Assembly (NCBI GenBank): GCA_014773175.1
Contig: VXCM01001359.1
Coordinates: 62,001-126,000, forward strand
Direction: 5' to 3'
Source of the DNA: Lucifuga dentata
Taxonomy: Eukaryota > Chordata > Actinopteri > Ophidiiformes > Bythitidae
DNA length: 64,000 nt
Both the position numbers and the translations under genes were made by a program. Each line of letters starts with the position of its first letter. Positions within the stretch are counted from its first letter, which is position 1. Under the pieces are notes generated by a model. That model did not search any database. It was not told the DNA's origin and saw only the letters and a list, made by a program, of their open reading frames with translations. Positions 11,623 to 25,263 of the stretch are shown here, piece after piece.

Positions 11623-14230
11623 TGCATGTGCATATATTTGCTTGTGAGTGCCTGTGCACATGTGGCCGTTTTTGTATTTGTGCCTTGTGTTCATCCTGGT
11701 GGCTGCAGCCAGGGGCCCCGCCCTAAGAGTGGCCCTTGATGCATGAGTGCTTTGTGTGACATTTCCTGGTAAAGGCCATTGCAAATAAAAGCATCTCCAC
11801 AAGGAGTAACAAATTCTCTACCTTTCTCTGTTTAACCAAATCCATATTCCCATCTCTCCCTTCCAGATCCCCTTTTACAGTACAGGTAAATCACCTCCTC
11901 CTCTTGCTTGCAATATTCGAGATAAAGAGTTAAGAGAAGTTTAGACACTAGATAAAATAAATCATTTTACTGAGCTTTAAGTAAACTTCCGCAAAGCAAA
12001 CTATTTAAGATAGATGCCACAGTTGTCCTATTTAGGAACCTTAACAATGGAAACAAATGGACACTGAGGAGGACAGTTTGAGAGTCAACGTACAACTGCA
12101 GACCAATTTATGCGCTCTAAACATGGCAACAGCAGCTAACTGGTGCCAAAAGACTCGCACAGCATGTGACTGGCACGCAAAGCATTTCTTCTTTCTCTCT
12201 GTCTCTGCACTAATTGCAGGCATGCTGGTTTAGCTGGCATAAGTGTGCTTTAGCCAATTTGTCGGACAACAGAATCACTTTAATGACATCTGTATTGTAC
12301 TGTCCCAATCCATACCGTGCTCCCTCGTCTTTGACTCTCCCTAACATTCTATTTCTCTCATCATCAAAGTTAGTCTATCACTGTGTTCACAGCTGGTGAG
12401 AATTTTAATTAAATTTTGCATTTGTTAACTTAAAAACTTTTCGTCTTTCTGCTCTGTCTCTCCCACATTCTTTCCTTCAGTTTGTCTCTAACTCTGTATT
12501 TCACATAAAGACACCACACTCTACATATACAATATCAACTAATAGGTAGACGACATGAAGGACTATTATTGGCTTCTGTTGCCATGGTAACTTATCAGCC
12601 AGAGTTTTCCATCACACTTAAAAAGAGCAGAAACATTTGGAGTCAATCCTCATGACCATCCATTCCATCTTATCTCATACTATTCCAAAACAGCCAAACT
12701 GCAATTAGCTAACCCAAGCCACTATCGTCTAAATCAGATCCAGCATCTCACTCTGGCTCTGGTTCACCCAGCTATTACACACATTCCATGCAACTAACTT
12801 CCTTTTTACTACACACATCCCCTCACACCACCATCACCCCATCTCCCCCCCCACACACATTCTGCTTCCAATTAGGTTGCCAAGGTTTGAGGCTAACCCA
12901 TACACCACTGAATGTGCTCTTCTCTTCAATGCAGTGTGAAGGTTAAATACTACCAAAGGGCTGCACGGTTTGAGAACAACTGGCAATCTCCCATAAGCTG
13001 CCAATGTGGTCACAGTGGTTTTAGCCTTAGCACAGTTAATGATAACATTTCCTCTCCATCTCACCAAGTCTAGAAGACAGTTATTGCACACACAGCCATT
13101 GGGAGGCTAAGTGTAGCGTGGGATGACATTTTTTAAGACATAAACAGAGACGTAGAATAAACTGTGCTTTAAGTCTGTAAATAAAGATCACTTTAGATGT
13201 TCACAATCTGTTCTAAAAAGCTTTATATATCCGTTAAAATGCATATTAAGAATTAATGAAAATGAGATTAATTTCTGCTGTTAACAACTTTAAATATGTT
13301 GTATGCTTCATATTCATTACAGAAATACATATGAACACTCTCAAGCTCAATTACCTCAGTTCCTCGAGGTGGAACTCAATGAAATGTGAAAACAACATTC
13401 CCATACACAAATTCACACACATACTATCAAGAGAGAGAGACAAAGGACAAACTAAGACATACTGAGACTGATAAAAATTGCAGGAAGCTGGTTTAGCGGT
13501 GGCTGCAATGTCACTGGGGAATTCACACAATTGTTGACTTCCATGTAGAGAGACAATGAGTTCAGCTTCATTGACTTCTACAGAGGAAGTGAAGCACAAT
13601 AATTACCGTGGCTCAGACAGGGGTGGCGCTACCACCACAAACACTGTGAAAGTGTGAAAGCACACACTCAAACGTGTACCGAGACACACATGTTAACCTT
13701 AACTACATTCTTAACTAATGCACCTAGGCACAGAAGGAAAATAGAACAAGGCAGAGTCTATTCTTCCAACCTAAGAGGCACATGAGTAGAAGTAGCTGCA
13801 GTTCCAAGTGATCGAGGCAGATAAACAATATCACACTGTTAGTAATGTGCTACAGAATAAGAAAGCATAGAGTGAGTATGAAAAAAAATGAAGAATGAGA
13901 ATCCTCAAACAATCTAATCTGTCCTTGAGTGCCCTCTTACTGCAGCATTGTTCTGTCAGAGCCAGATAAGTTGGGGGGGCGCTGCAGTGAGTGAACAGAG
14001 GAGGAGAGGGGAGAGAGAAAGAGAAAATCAATGATAAGAGTCTCTATTTGCCACAGTAAAGGAGTAAGGCAGAGAGCCAAGGTAGGAAGAGAGGAACTGG
14101 GACAGACTAAAGGGGATGGAGAGAATAGGGAGAGGGGAAAAATATTGAGAGGTCTTGCATTGATCCTGCTGTGGGTAAGACTGTTATTGCAAGTTTGCAA
14201 CAACCACCAACAATCCTGAATCTCAAGCAC

Positions 14231-14235
14231 TGTCA

Positions 14236-14271
<36 letters not shown>

Positions 14272-14287
14272 GATGCTGTGTNTGTCA

Positions 14288-14327
<40 letters not shown>

Positions 14328-14337
14328 GATGCTGTGT
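14231..14337. repeat. Duplicated (CA)n locus across a single N (assembly artefact)
   Basis: The same locus (TGTCAATACACA... to ...CACCTGATGCTGTGT) occurs at 14231-14281 and 14283-14337, joined by N at 14282. The copies differ by two CA units, consistent with two alleles or stutter between overlapping contigs. Treat as one locus. Confidence 0.85.
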
Positions 14338-15835
14338 GCATGTTTTCTTTCCTGGATGTCTGAGAGCACATTTTAATTCCAGGGCAAGCTTCCCTTTTGG
14401 CTATAGGTAAGAAATAAGCAATAGAGAGAAAAGGAGGCCATTCCTCTGAGTCCAAGATAAGCAAATCTCTTTTCCCAATGATCACATGAGGATACTTTAT
14501 GCTTAATGTGCAGACATCCCATCAGATAGGTGTAATATATACACCACCTCTTTGTCTTCCACCTCAGGTCGCCCATCCAGGGCCTCTTTAATTCATTAAA
14601 CAGCATCTTAAGTGGTTGAACTGACAGACTTCCCTTATTTAAAAAGTTTCAGAGCAAGTCGTCCAATATAATTACCTCTGAGTACTGCTATCTCAATTAA
14701 AGTTAAATATTTAAAAAGTCTTGCTAAAACTGCTTGAGGGATGGGGCTGGATGGTTTATGTGTTCATTTCCAAGATAAATCTTATTGCAAATAGGTGAAG
14801 ACAATTTGCAGTGACACTGTTCTGAATTTCCTGAGTGCAATGGTGTTTTCTCTCCAGACATTTGGTGGTAAGGTAGTGAAGCAGTTGGAGATGCTCATAC
14901 AGTATTTAAAGGCAACATATTAATATATTTCTAATCGGACTGGGTCTCCCTTGTAGGTCAGGGATTCTGTAATTCCAGAGGTGGATATTGAGGTGATCTG
15001 TTACATTAAGTATTTAGGTATCTAGTGGGACAACGAAATAAAGACAGTCAAAACATCACATTAAGAACACATTACAATACTGGCTGTACCAGGGGATAAA
15101 AATGGGTTTGCTCTTTTACTGGATACAGTCTAAACTCTGAATTGGTTTTAGTGATGAAAAACGATGCTGGCAAAACTAATAGAGAAAAGCTATCCATACT
15201 AAAGAGGACAATCACTCATCAATTCCTTGCATCAATAATGCTAATGGCCATCCAGTTCTCTACTTTAGCCAGTTGGGAGCTTCTCACAATGACCCTACAA
15301 GTTTGGCATCGCTCATTGAGGTCTGACTAAGTTCAATAGGCATTCAGGGATACTGTCAGTGGGTAACATTACTGCTGGTGATGAAATCGCCCTTTCAACA
15401 ACTGACAGTTGATTGATAAGTGCTGCCCTTCACAGAAACACAAACATGAATCAATCCTACACCAGTCAAATTCAAAACATCACTACTTGATGTAGGTTGC
15501 TGATTGGTAAAGCTGCAAGCTGCCAATCTTTATTCTAAGCAGATGATTTCCTTACTTTCTTATATACAGACACCACACATACCGTGAACCTGCGGGTGGC
15601 ACAGAGGAGAAAATACTAAATTGCCACAACCATGATAATGATTTGAAACAGAACTGCAATTATATATGTGTATATTATGTGTATATTATTATGTGTATAT
15701 GTACAATTGTATATGTGTATATATTTAAATGAAATAATGATTTCCCTTCAATAATTGATTTTATAATGTTATTATCCAACTATCCATCTGTCCCTCTATC
15801 TATCTTTCTGAAACCCCTCCAGACACACAGGCAGA

Positions 15836-15836
<1 letters not shown>

Positions 15837-15868
<32 letters not shown>
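15837..15868. repeat. (CA)n(GA)n compound microsatellite
   Basis: Short CA run followed by about 10 GA units. A (TATG)-rich AT stretch lies just upstream at 15660-15728. Confidence 0.9.
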
Positions 15869-17290
15869 ACTATGTATCCTGTTAAGCGGAAGGAGTTTCT
15901 TTGTTTCTTGGCATAGATTAGTGCTTCAGCTGTGAGGAAAGGACAGCCCAATTTGTCAAGAGAGTGCATGGAGCTAATCACATCAAAGGAACTGCTACCA
16001 AGGCTAATATCAGCCCACAAGCAGGACGCCTCATTCATTATTCTGCATCTGCACGACAAATCATTTCTATGCTGGCATACAAAAGCAATACACAAACAAA
16101 CAAGATCATGTCTGGAGCTGAACTTGCAGCAGACTAGTCCTGACATGAAATAAACACTGCTGAAAATATTTGATTTGATGTATTCATTGTGATGTCATAT
16201 TTAACTCTTTAAATTGGTTTCCGTGCAATTACTCACGCTGCAAATCTCTAGATAAAGTGGTGCAGTACACACTGCAGCAATCATGTATGCAAATGTCTGC
16301 GCTGCAAATAAAAATGGCTCTTTCTCTATGACACAATTCCACTCCTTGCCCTCTCTTCTGCTGGAGTGGAAGTCTGGATCAATCAGATGAAAGATGTTTC
16401 TGCCTCTTCTCCATTAGAAGGACCGTGGTCTATGAAGAATATTCTATCTTCTTAGCTATAACAGAAGAGAGCTGTGCCCTTAAATGCAGCATAATTTGTC
16501 TTTAATTCCTCTGTCCAGTGGGCATCCAATCCAGCTCACCATTTCTATGCATCCTCTTCTGAGCCAACAAGCCCTCTTCTAGAGCTGCTGCTGTGACCAG
16601 AATCAAGATTCTAGTCAAGGCAGAAGGACACTTTCCAAGCTTGTGCTATCCTGGACCAAACTGTTGCCAGTCACTGGGTAAAAACCAAGCCATTAACAGT
16701 TTATTTAGGTCCAAGTCATTTAAGTGTGACATTTTAATGTAGGTCACATTCAGTTTATTACAAATAAAGATAGAGAAAATTCTTAATTTTTCGAAGTGCG
16801 TACTGTCTTTATCAGTCCTGTTAAGTCAGTGAAGGGCATGAATTTAATGTTGAGTATGCAAAAGCTTTCACTACCTGAAATGACTGCATATGTACAAGTA
16901 ACACTGTAGCATACTGAATAAGGTGGTGATCAGTAATGAGGATGAGAATGTGTAAAGCTATATAAAGCATCTCACTGGCAGCTAATTCAAGATCATACAC
17001 ATTACCTGTCACATGTCTGAGACAGTGGTATTATACTCTGCTGTGTTTTATGAATTCTTTTCATCATAGATTCCGGTGACGTTCTTTTTGTGGGAAATTA
17101 TGGGTGAAGTGTGATGAAGTTTACCTCTTTTATCACCATCCCACTGAGTGCTTTTATTTTGTTTTTGCATTTCAATTTCATCAGTTCATTGTATTGTGTG
17201 GAAAAAAAAACTTTCTCAAGTTCAATTTCCACCAAACAACCTGCCCCAATTTTACACACACATGCACTTACACCCATAAGAAAGACGCAT

Positions 17291-17325
17291 AAAAAAAAAA
17301 AAAAAAANAAAAAAAAAAAAAAAAA
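17291..17325. repeat. Poly(A) tract with single N
   Basis: 17 A's, N at 17308, then 17 A's: a contig join inside a homopolymer. Confidence 0.9.
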
Positions 17326-17938
17326 CAAAGAACACGTTCCCATTCTGAACCTATTTCCTTAAAACACAACAGAAACTGTCAAATTGCCATCGCTAAACTT
17401 AGTGATTCACCAAACTATGAATAATTTGTGCATAAATTAAGTGAAGGGATAATGAGAAATGCCACGCTTTTGTGATGAGAGGAACTGGTACGCAGCAGTG
17501 GCCAATCAATTCATGAAGACTGAAAACAGAATAAACTACCTCACCTAACAAAGAACAGAGGGAGGGAAAACCTGACTGGAGAGTCAATAAGATTCCCTGG
17601 TTCTGGTGTCTGACCAGCTGTAAATGAAGGGACAGAGGCTTCTGTGCGGACCTGAGGAGATCAGCCATAAAGATAAGAAGCTGTCTCTCCTGGCTGGGGG
17701 GATCCTGCTTCTCTGTTCCTTCCTAAGCTTTGAAGCTTTAATGCCTCTGATCTGTCATCTATCTCACGCCTGCCATGCAGTCCAGAATGTGCAGCACTGC
17801 AACCAGCGCACAGAGGGAAAAGAGTGACCAGGCCTGCCTTCTGGAAAAAAGCAGAATTAATAATTAAAGAACTTAGTTATAATACAACAGTAACATTAGC
17901 TGACTGCTGTGCCAGGGCTGTCATTTTGGCCAAATTAT

Positions 17939-18723
17939 AGATAGATAGATAACTTTATTGTCATTCAAGGACACGTAAAAAACAGTGCACTAGAACGAAA
18001 TTTTGTTGCATTGGCTCTCAAAAAAGCAGTTAAAAAGTGCTTGTGTGCATACACTAACAAATCTACAATAATATATGTAAAATTTTAAAATCAATAAAAA
18101 TAATAAAAATGTCATAAAAATAGTTCTAGCAGCGGTTTTATGTGGGTGTTTGGCTTTCTTTTATTGAGAGTTCAGTAGTCTTATGGCCTGGGGGATAAAA
18201 CTGTTGCAAAATCTGGCTGTTCTACTCCTCACACTGCGAAACCTCCTGCCAGAGTTGAGCAGTGAGAACAGTCCATGGTGTGGATGTGTGGAGTCTCTGA
18301 TGATGTTATTGGCTCTTGTCAGACAGCGTTTGCGTCCGATGTCCAGGATGGAGGGAAGAGAAATCCCAATAATTTTCTCCGCCGTTCTCACCACTCTCTG
18401 AAGGCACTTCCAGTCCGCAGCTGTGCAGCTGCCACACCACACAGAGATGCAGTTGGTCATTATAGACTCAATAGTGCTCCTATAAAAGGTGGTGAGGATG
18501 GGAGGGGGTAGGTGTGATCTTCTCATCCTGCGGAGGAAGTGCAAACGCTGCTGTGCTTTCTTAACCAGAGATCCCGTGTTTTTTGTCCAAGTTAAGGTGT
18601 CTGTTATGTGCACTCCCAAGAACTTCGTGCTCTCCACCACCTCCACTGCTGAGTCGTTGATATGCAGCGGAGTGTGACTGGGCTGCTTCTTTCTGAAGTC
18701 GACGATGATCTCCTTTGTTTATC
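17939..18723 (-). mobile_element. 5'-truncated L2/CR1-clade LINE with target-site duplication
   Basis: A non-LTR retrotransposon copy on the minus strand, kept only as the end of its reverse-transcriptase ORF plus the 3' UTR. The 3' end is a GACAATAAAGTTATC motif followed by an (ATCT)n tail (plus-strand 17939-17955), typical of fish L2/Maui-type elements. The 9-bp word CCAAATTAT occurs on both sides (17930-17938 and 18724-18732), a target-site duplication that fixes the ends. 5' truncation is usual for target-primed reverse transcription. The assignment to L2 and not another CR1-like clade is from memory of family wording. Confidence 0.85.
18161..18718 (-). pseudogene. C-terminal fragment of LINE reverse-transcriptase ORF
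   Basis: An open frame of 185 codons runs to TAA at 18161-18163 without a stop or frameshift. It begins KEIIVDFRKKQ, then ESTKFLGVHI, and continues through a stretch with SIMTNCISVWCGSC and a C-terminal FIPQAIRLLNSQ. This is the region after the RT catalytic core in L2/CR1-like LINEs; the catalytic YADD box and the endonuclease are absent, cut off by the 5' truncation at about 18720. An in-frame TAA at 18719-18721 spans the junction with flanking DNA. The intact frame suggests a fairly recent insertion. The fragment cannot move by itself. Confidence 0.85.
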
Positions 18724-20781
18724 CCAAATTATCCCTGTCAAAGCATTTGTAAACTTCAAAAATCAACCTTGTCACAATGGGGTGTACTGACATCTTCTCA
18801 CAGAGTGCATTTCCATTTACCCTGGCAATAAGCTGAAAACCAAGTTATCATGTGGAACTCTTTTCAACACCTTGACCACAAGTAGAAATTAAAGAAAGGT
18901 CACAAATGGGAGTTCAGTGGATCTAGATGTTGCATTGTACATGACAAGGTGTGCTGGAGGTGGGTCAGCAGAAGTTCTGAAAGTCATCCTGTGAAGATTC
19001 CTAGACAATATCACAATTAATGCTTCTTGCTTTTCTTGCTCCTTCTCTGCCTCCCTGTCTTTCTGTCTCTACCAAGCCTGGAGGTGTCTTCCTGGGAGGC
19101 ACGTCAGCACGCACCTCCCTACAGACTGTCTCTCTGCTGCCATGGCAAATCAATTCTTAATAAACCATGTGAAGGCTTCCTCTGCTGTACCTTTCATTTC
19201 CCCTCCTCAAAGCTGCAGGGCAAATTAGTCTGCCAAGAGGAAGAGAAGGAGCAAGAGGGAGAAGAAAGCAAGAGCGAGGGGATGAAAAAACCGACCCACC
19301 ACCTACAATTAAATTAACAAATCACTGTTCTTAATTAATTGGGGAATTACAAGTAGATCTGTGGGTTTGGGATGTGACTGACATGGCTAGTGCTCACTGC
19401 ATCTGCTTTTGTTAATGCTGCTGGGTGGAGAAATGAAGAGAGGAAAAATAGAAGAGGAAAGGCCGATGAAATCTTAACAAAAACTATCCGCAAAGCCCCC
19501 TGAGCAGAATAGCGAGGCTGTTACCTCTACTCCTCATCCAATCCCTTCTTTGGTTTCCTCTTCTTCTCACTCCTTCCTTGCTTAGTTTCACTCCCCTCCC
19601 ACTTCATCTATTTCTATTCCTACACTATCTCCACCTTATCCACTCCCTGCCCCTCTCTTCCCTCTCTACTTTTCTCAGGTTCTGAAACCTATGTTTGCTA
19701 ATGAGGTGTGGGATTGACAGCTGGATTACATCGTCGCTTTGTAATCCTTTCATTTCTGCATTTAGGATAATCACCCCCCNAGACCAGAGACCTGCTTCTT
19801 GCCTCCAAGGACAGTCAACATTCTGCGTGTGTGCATGTGCGCACATAAAAAAGTGCACACATCTACAATATGTGAGTGCATGTACAGTAACTAACCTTTC
19901 CGAAAGCCCATTTCAAAGGCGGCCAGTAAAATATTCATTATCTCCACTAAAGCCAACAATATGTCAATCATTATGCAAGACCACCTACACCCTCCTACAT
20001 GCTTCATACGCCATTCAGCGGTTCAGAATGAACTACTCTGTCTATCCAAGTTCTAACTTTAAGTATCCTGTCTGTCTGCCTGCTTGCCAAATTGTCTGTA
20101 GCTGCTCTTCCCATTGTACTCCAGAGATGAGCAAATGCTGTCTTCTCTTCTGCATGTGGCTCCTCTGCCAGCCTTTTGCCTCCTTCTTCTCCCCACCCCT
20201 TCTCCTCTCTCCTTTCTTTCCCTCGCTCCCTCACAGGAGCTTGTTCCCCCAGCGGCCACAGGATTCACCCTGTTTTTGATCATTCCGCGAGTCAGAGCTA
20301 GACAACTTATCTGCTTCTCTCTGCTCTCCCAGCCCAGAGGAGGGAAGCAGAGCCTTTTATTACCCTCGCTCTTTGCCTCTTCCTCTGATGTGTTGAAAAA
20401 AAGACAATAGACAGATAGGGAGAGCAAGAAGAAAGGGGTTCTGGCCAGTGTGCTTTTAAAATTGTGTTGGTCCCAAGGCTTAAAAACGGCTGCTTCACTA
20501 GCCAACATTTAGTTATGTAGTGTAACCAGTAATACTACAAGGCCTTTTTTAGCCTTTCAGAACAGAAATGCAGCAGCGTCACATAGCAGTCTACAGTATT
20601 CAGCCCCTGGTATAAAGTTTGCTCAAATATTGTAACAGAGGGTTAATTAGAGTCCCGCAGAGCAGAATATGCACTATATTTTAGAATAGGTAAACAGCTT
20701 TTATATAAAAATGAACAAAATTTTATTTTATGCTTCATGCCTCAGACTCTTTTTTTCTCAACCCAGTTTTTTTTTGACACG

Positions 20782-20786
<5 letters not shown>

Positions 20787-20833
<47 letters not shown>

Positions 20834-20848
20834 NAAAAAAAAAAAAAA
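20787..20848. repeat. (GA)n then poly(A), joined by N
   Basis: About 23 GA units to 20833, N at 20834, then 14 A's. The switch of repeat type at the N suggests a join of unsure correctness. Confidence 0.9.
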
Positions 20849-21397
20849 TCAAGGCTCATACCTGAATGCAGCAGCAAATGTCTAAATTCACACTACACTG
20901 TAATGACTGTGCATGCTGCTATATCAAGTGTGTTACAAATCATATATCTGGACTGTTTAGCCACATAGAACACTATAGGAATCAGGCCACATTGGCCATG
21001 GCAGTACAAATCCAAAACACACTCAGCTCAACACAATGGCCTCTACCATTTGTCCAATAATCGTCCTTTCATATATTTAGAAATAATATATGAAACAAAG
21101 TGCAAATGTTAACTGAGTGACTGAGCATGTGCAGTTTATTAAATCTCCATGACAACTGTTGCCACAGCTACAACAATCTGTCTATGATGGATTCTTTTAT
21201 TTTATTGGCGGTACACCACTGAGTTTCTCACTTAAAAGAGTTGATTTCTTTCGAACACTCCCTGCTGTCTCCTGTAATCCAAACCAAACCCAACAAACAA
21301 GAATTTGGCCCACCATTTAAACTGTGGTGCCATGCTGACATATAGCTCCACAGATAATTAACAAGCAAAACAAATGATGGAGACTAAGGAGATTAAA

Positions 21398-21440
21398 TAT
21401 ATACATATACATATACATATATATATATATATATATTTAA
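21398..21440. repeat. (ATATAC)n/(AT)n repeat
   Basis: ATACATATACATATACATAT then (AT)n; AT-rich flanks. Confidence 0.85.
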
Positions 21441-21695
21441 TTTAGAGATGATTACTTCACTTTAATGAAAATCTTCACGGATATATAATTTATAAAATCT
21501 GCACTGAAAATAAAGGCAATCCAACAATCTTTTCAAATATATATTAACAAATAATCTTCTAATTATGCACTGTCATCACTTAATACTGCAAAGAGCAAAC
21601 CTTTTGCATTTTCTTACCATGCACATTGATTTTTGGCAAAATATCATCTACCTATCAGCTAACTCTCCTACACACATTTGGAAATACATAAATGC

Positions 21696-21698
<3 letters not shown>

Positions 21699-21748
<50 letters not shown>
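21699..21748. repeat. (GA)n microsatellite
   Basis: About 25 uninterrupted units. Confidence 0.95.
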
Positions 21749-21749
<1 letters not shown>

Positions 21750-24043
21750 GTTAATTATTCATTGCAATATTTAGCAACTTTTAAGGATTGGATGATTGAT
21801 GAAATTGAGCTGTGCATTGCTTCTTTTTTGCATGCCAGGACATCTCCAGTTGTATTGAGACAGAGGAGAGAGGTAAATATATTTATCAGATATAGTGTAG
21901 TCAGATGTACAATAATTGCATTTGTATGATATTTTAATGAACCATCAATAATTCTAAAAATCCCTAAATGTACAATAATTTAGTCATGACCTAGTTTTAG
22001 TTTATATTTTTCATAATAGTGAAATGGCACAGAGCTGATTTGGAACTAGCTTGTCATTCATCTTTGTTAGCTATGTTATGTATTGCGACTAAGACTGTCT
22101 TTGGATCTGCCATAAATGATCCAATCACATCTCTACTAAGATCTTGTGAGACAGCCGCACCAATCAGCAATTAGCTGGTGCTAAGAGCTTGAGCTGCTTT
22201 AGAAACAGCGCAACTAAATTAAAGTACAATACATCATCACTGTGTCATTAAAAAAATAACTGACCCTGGATCAGTTATGATCCAGTTATTTGGAGAAGGA
22301 GTTTGAATAAAACAACTAGGTGAGTGGGAAATGTCATTTTAAAGCTATGTGTATTATTTGCTACTGTAATTATTCATTTGTGTTCAGCTTGCATTTAGCC
22401 TGGCCTATACACAGTGAATTTCACTATAACAGCAGTGTGGTCTATGTATGTTATAAACTCTTTGACTCTAATTCACAAGTTTGGTCCGGTATAAATGCCA
22501 AATGTTATACCTGTAACCTAGTTCCTATTGCACACATAGTGTATTATGTATTAAGGCAGCATCAAAACTCTGCCGGGATGGGAGACGGTTACCACAGTTC
22601 ATATGATGTAGCGTATGTAGGCATGATAAATGCTGACATGTTGTTGTAGTGAGTTGCTGTCAACCTGGTGGGGTTGGAGATTCCTAAATATTGGTATGCA
22701 GTTCTGTGTGTGCTCTAGTCTGGATTTGAGTGAAATACAATAATTCTGGATCTTTGAACACCTTTTTGGTTTTTAACATTTGGCAACATTGACCAGACAG
22801 TATCAGGACTTTATCAAAATAAGGACTGTCATCTGACAGCAATTATCTGTAACATAACCAATGTAATACACTTAATGTAAAAGCTAGTGTTCTATGAGAT
22901 TTATGCCATCAGTGTGCCCCTAAAACCAAATGTGCCAAAGTACCCTTGAGGAATACTTTCACACCCAGCTTCAAGAAGTCCCTCACTAGTGGCTACCCCT
23001 TCACCCCAAACAGAGAGAGATAAAATAATTCCCCTTTGGGTGAATCATTAAAGTCCATCAAAACGCCAATATCTATTTTTACATGAATTGTCAGACACAC
23101 TGTGCAAAAGACCAGAGCTCTGATGGAAGTCCCTTTGTTAACTTCTTATTAGCTTTTAGCCTGCTGAATGCTCAGGCTCAGACACCTTGGGACTCATCAT
23201 TGTCTTTTGATTAATTAACATTACTGGCACTCTTTTGGTCAAACCCATCTCTTCTCTCCTTTTCTTCCTCTATTCCCTGTGTCCCTGCTCAGCTTCCTTG
23301 TTCAGAGGCGATGACTCGACTGCATGCTGAACTTAAGAACTTAATGTGGAACACTCACATGGAGTTCAGGACACAATTAGTGATTACCAGAGACCCATGT
23401 CTTCTGAGGGCTTCCATCCTCTGTTTCATCCTCCCTTAACAAAGACGAGGGGTCTTCAAGCAAAGAGAATAGCATATGAGGCACTAATGTGCTTGGATTT
23501 GTCCTGCCCACATTCTCAGAGAGATCACACTCTTCTGCTGGTTGATTAGAAAACAGAGAGAAATTGACAGAAGTCTCTTTAATTAACAATAATGAGTTGA
23601 TCTCTGCTTGGGGAACCAGGCAGGGTGGAGATTAAAGGAGAACTGGGTTCGAGGTGAGAAATACTGGACTATATTGAAAGAGTTGAGTTAAGAAATGAAA
23701 TGCATCTTTTTGAGGGAAACAAGAAAATATCCCAAACTGAGCTCATGTGTTTTTAATTTGCTTAAAGAGTTACAAAAATCAAAAGGTGAGATAGTGCAGC
23801 TTAAGAATTTGAACACCACCACTTTCCTCCTACAATCACAGTGTCTCTCTCACAGTACACAAACAAAATTTTAAAAAAAGTCATACAGCTGTGATGACTG
23901 AATCATCATTTTGTTGGTTTCCTTCACAGTAGCGTCATTTCTAACTCAATCTATTTGGCTGTAATTAAAATGCTGGCATAGACACACAGAGGCAGTGGAG
24001 TACTCAGGAGTGAGTGGGCAGGAAGAGGACACAACAAAGTCAC

Positions 24044-24175
24044 GTCAAGTTTATTTGTATAGTCCAGTATCACATACAATGTCTCAAAGGGCTTCACAGA
24101 CCCACACATTAGCGGTTCCCAACCCAGCTCAAGCTCTCTAAGACCAAGTCAAGGCTATAATAGTGGGCGGCCTGG
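24044..24175. repeat. Teleost dispersed repeat fragment
   Basis: GTCAAGTTTATTTGTATAGT, then TATCACATACAATGTCTCAA and AGGGCTTCACAGAC (24044-24101), is close to the phrase 'caagtttatttgtatagcac...caaagggctttacag' that I recall as widespread in teleost genomes. The family cannot be named from sequence alone and the 3' extent is a guess. Confidence 0.5.
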
Positions 24176-24323
24176 GAGGGGAAATCTGGATCTCATTAAT
24201 TTTGGCTTGTCATAATGGCTTTCTGTGTTTCTGTGTATGTGTGTGGTGTGTGTGTAACCAGTAAATAGCATCATATATGATATGATATTCTAGCTCCTTC
24301 AGGGGACAAAGCTTTATCTTGTG

Positions 24324-24352
24324 TTTCTTTCTTTCTTTCTTTCTTTCTTTTT
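24324..24352. repeat. (TTTC)n microsatellite
   Basis: About seven TTTC units. Confidence 0.9.
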
Positions 24353-24656
24353 TAACCCGTTGAGAAGATAATGTCTCTCTCCCACCACTCCATTTCTGCT
24401 TCTGTCAGTATAGCATAGCTAAAGGATATGGTCAGTGTGACACAAAAGTAAAGAGAAAACAGCACTGTAGACTTAATGTTACCCTGCTGGTATAAACACT
24501 GTCTGCCATAGCCAGCAGAAGACCAGTCTAGGGAGTGCCTTGCATTGCTCTTGCTCCTTATGACAAAATTTTTCAACCAAGACAGCAGGGATACAACACA
24601 GCAGCGGTAAAGTCTTAATCTGACATCACCACCAAAAACCTCCCATGAATTGTGTG

Positions 24657-24697
24657 TATGTGTGTGTGTGTGGGGGGGGGGGGNGGGGGGGGGGGGG
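24657..24697. repeat. (GT)n then poly(G) with N
   Basis: Short GT run, then G's 24672-24697 with N at 24684. A G homopolymer of about 25 is rare and probably marks a join; it is also a G-quadruplex candidate. Confidence 0.85.
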
Positions 24698-25263
24698 AGC
24701 TAGGAGTGCCCCCTTGTCACCTTACAGCCTTTATATCCCATACAGGCCATCTGTGCATTCAAGAGCTGCAGTCCAAGCAAAGTATTTAATGCCTTCAAAA
24801 GGGCCATAACCTTGGTCCTGTAGGACCCCAGAAGGCCCATCATAGCAAGGCAGGAGGTCCCTTAATGTACCAAGCAGATGACAAGGATGCAGAGTTCACA
24901 CACACACCACTGAGTAACTCAGTCTGTAGGAAGTCTCCCCTTATTTTCATCAGCTTTCCTTTGCCCTCCCTTCCTGTCTCCTTTGCCTGTTCTCTCAAAA
25001 TAAGGGGATGATGTCAAAACTCTCATTAAAAAAAATAATGGCCTCCACCTGCTTGTTTTCTTCTTTCCTTATTCTCTCCTGTGTGGCTTTCTAATGACCA
25101 CACTGGAAAAACCTGGAGATACCCACTATCCACAGAGACAACTACGCCGGTGCACGTAGCACATAAACACACACAAAACACACAGTAAGTGCACACAAAG
25201 GCACGTACCTATTTCACAACATGTGCTCCCAAGCCTAACAGTACCCCACCACCCCACCCTCCC

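Larger units (their letters stand above)
10520..17290. other. Presumed intron 2: unique DNA with microsatellites
   Basis: Apart from the repeats listed separately I see no gene. 12890-13080 holds a minus-strand open frame of 85 codons without family resemblance. 15660-15728 is TATG/AT-rich. Confidence 0.4.
18733..24040. other. Presumed intron 2: unique DNA
   Basis: CT-rich 19550-19680 and 20150-20240; single N at 19780 after a C run; TTAATTAATT-containing unique text near 19310-19345 and 23210-23220; a weak inverted repeat around GGATC/GATCC at 22256-22290. No exon recognised. Confidence 0.4.

Noticed and set aside
20059..20508. Overlapping frames up to 194 codons on both strands (19695-20508)
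   Set aside because: CT/GA-rich composition; frames on opposite strands cover each other and none shows a domain.
20590..20625. CTACAGTATTCAGCCCC resembling a Tc1/mariner terminal repeat
   Set aside because: Only a partial word, no matching inverted end and no transposase remnant nearby.
22320..22649. 109-codon plus-strand open frame following a donor-like AACTAGGTGAGTGG
   Set aside because: No conserved motif, and AT-rich DNA of this length gives such frames by chance. The donor-like word has no matching exon.
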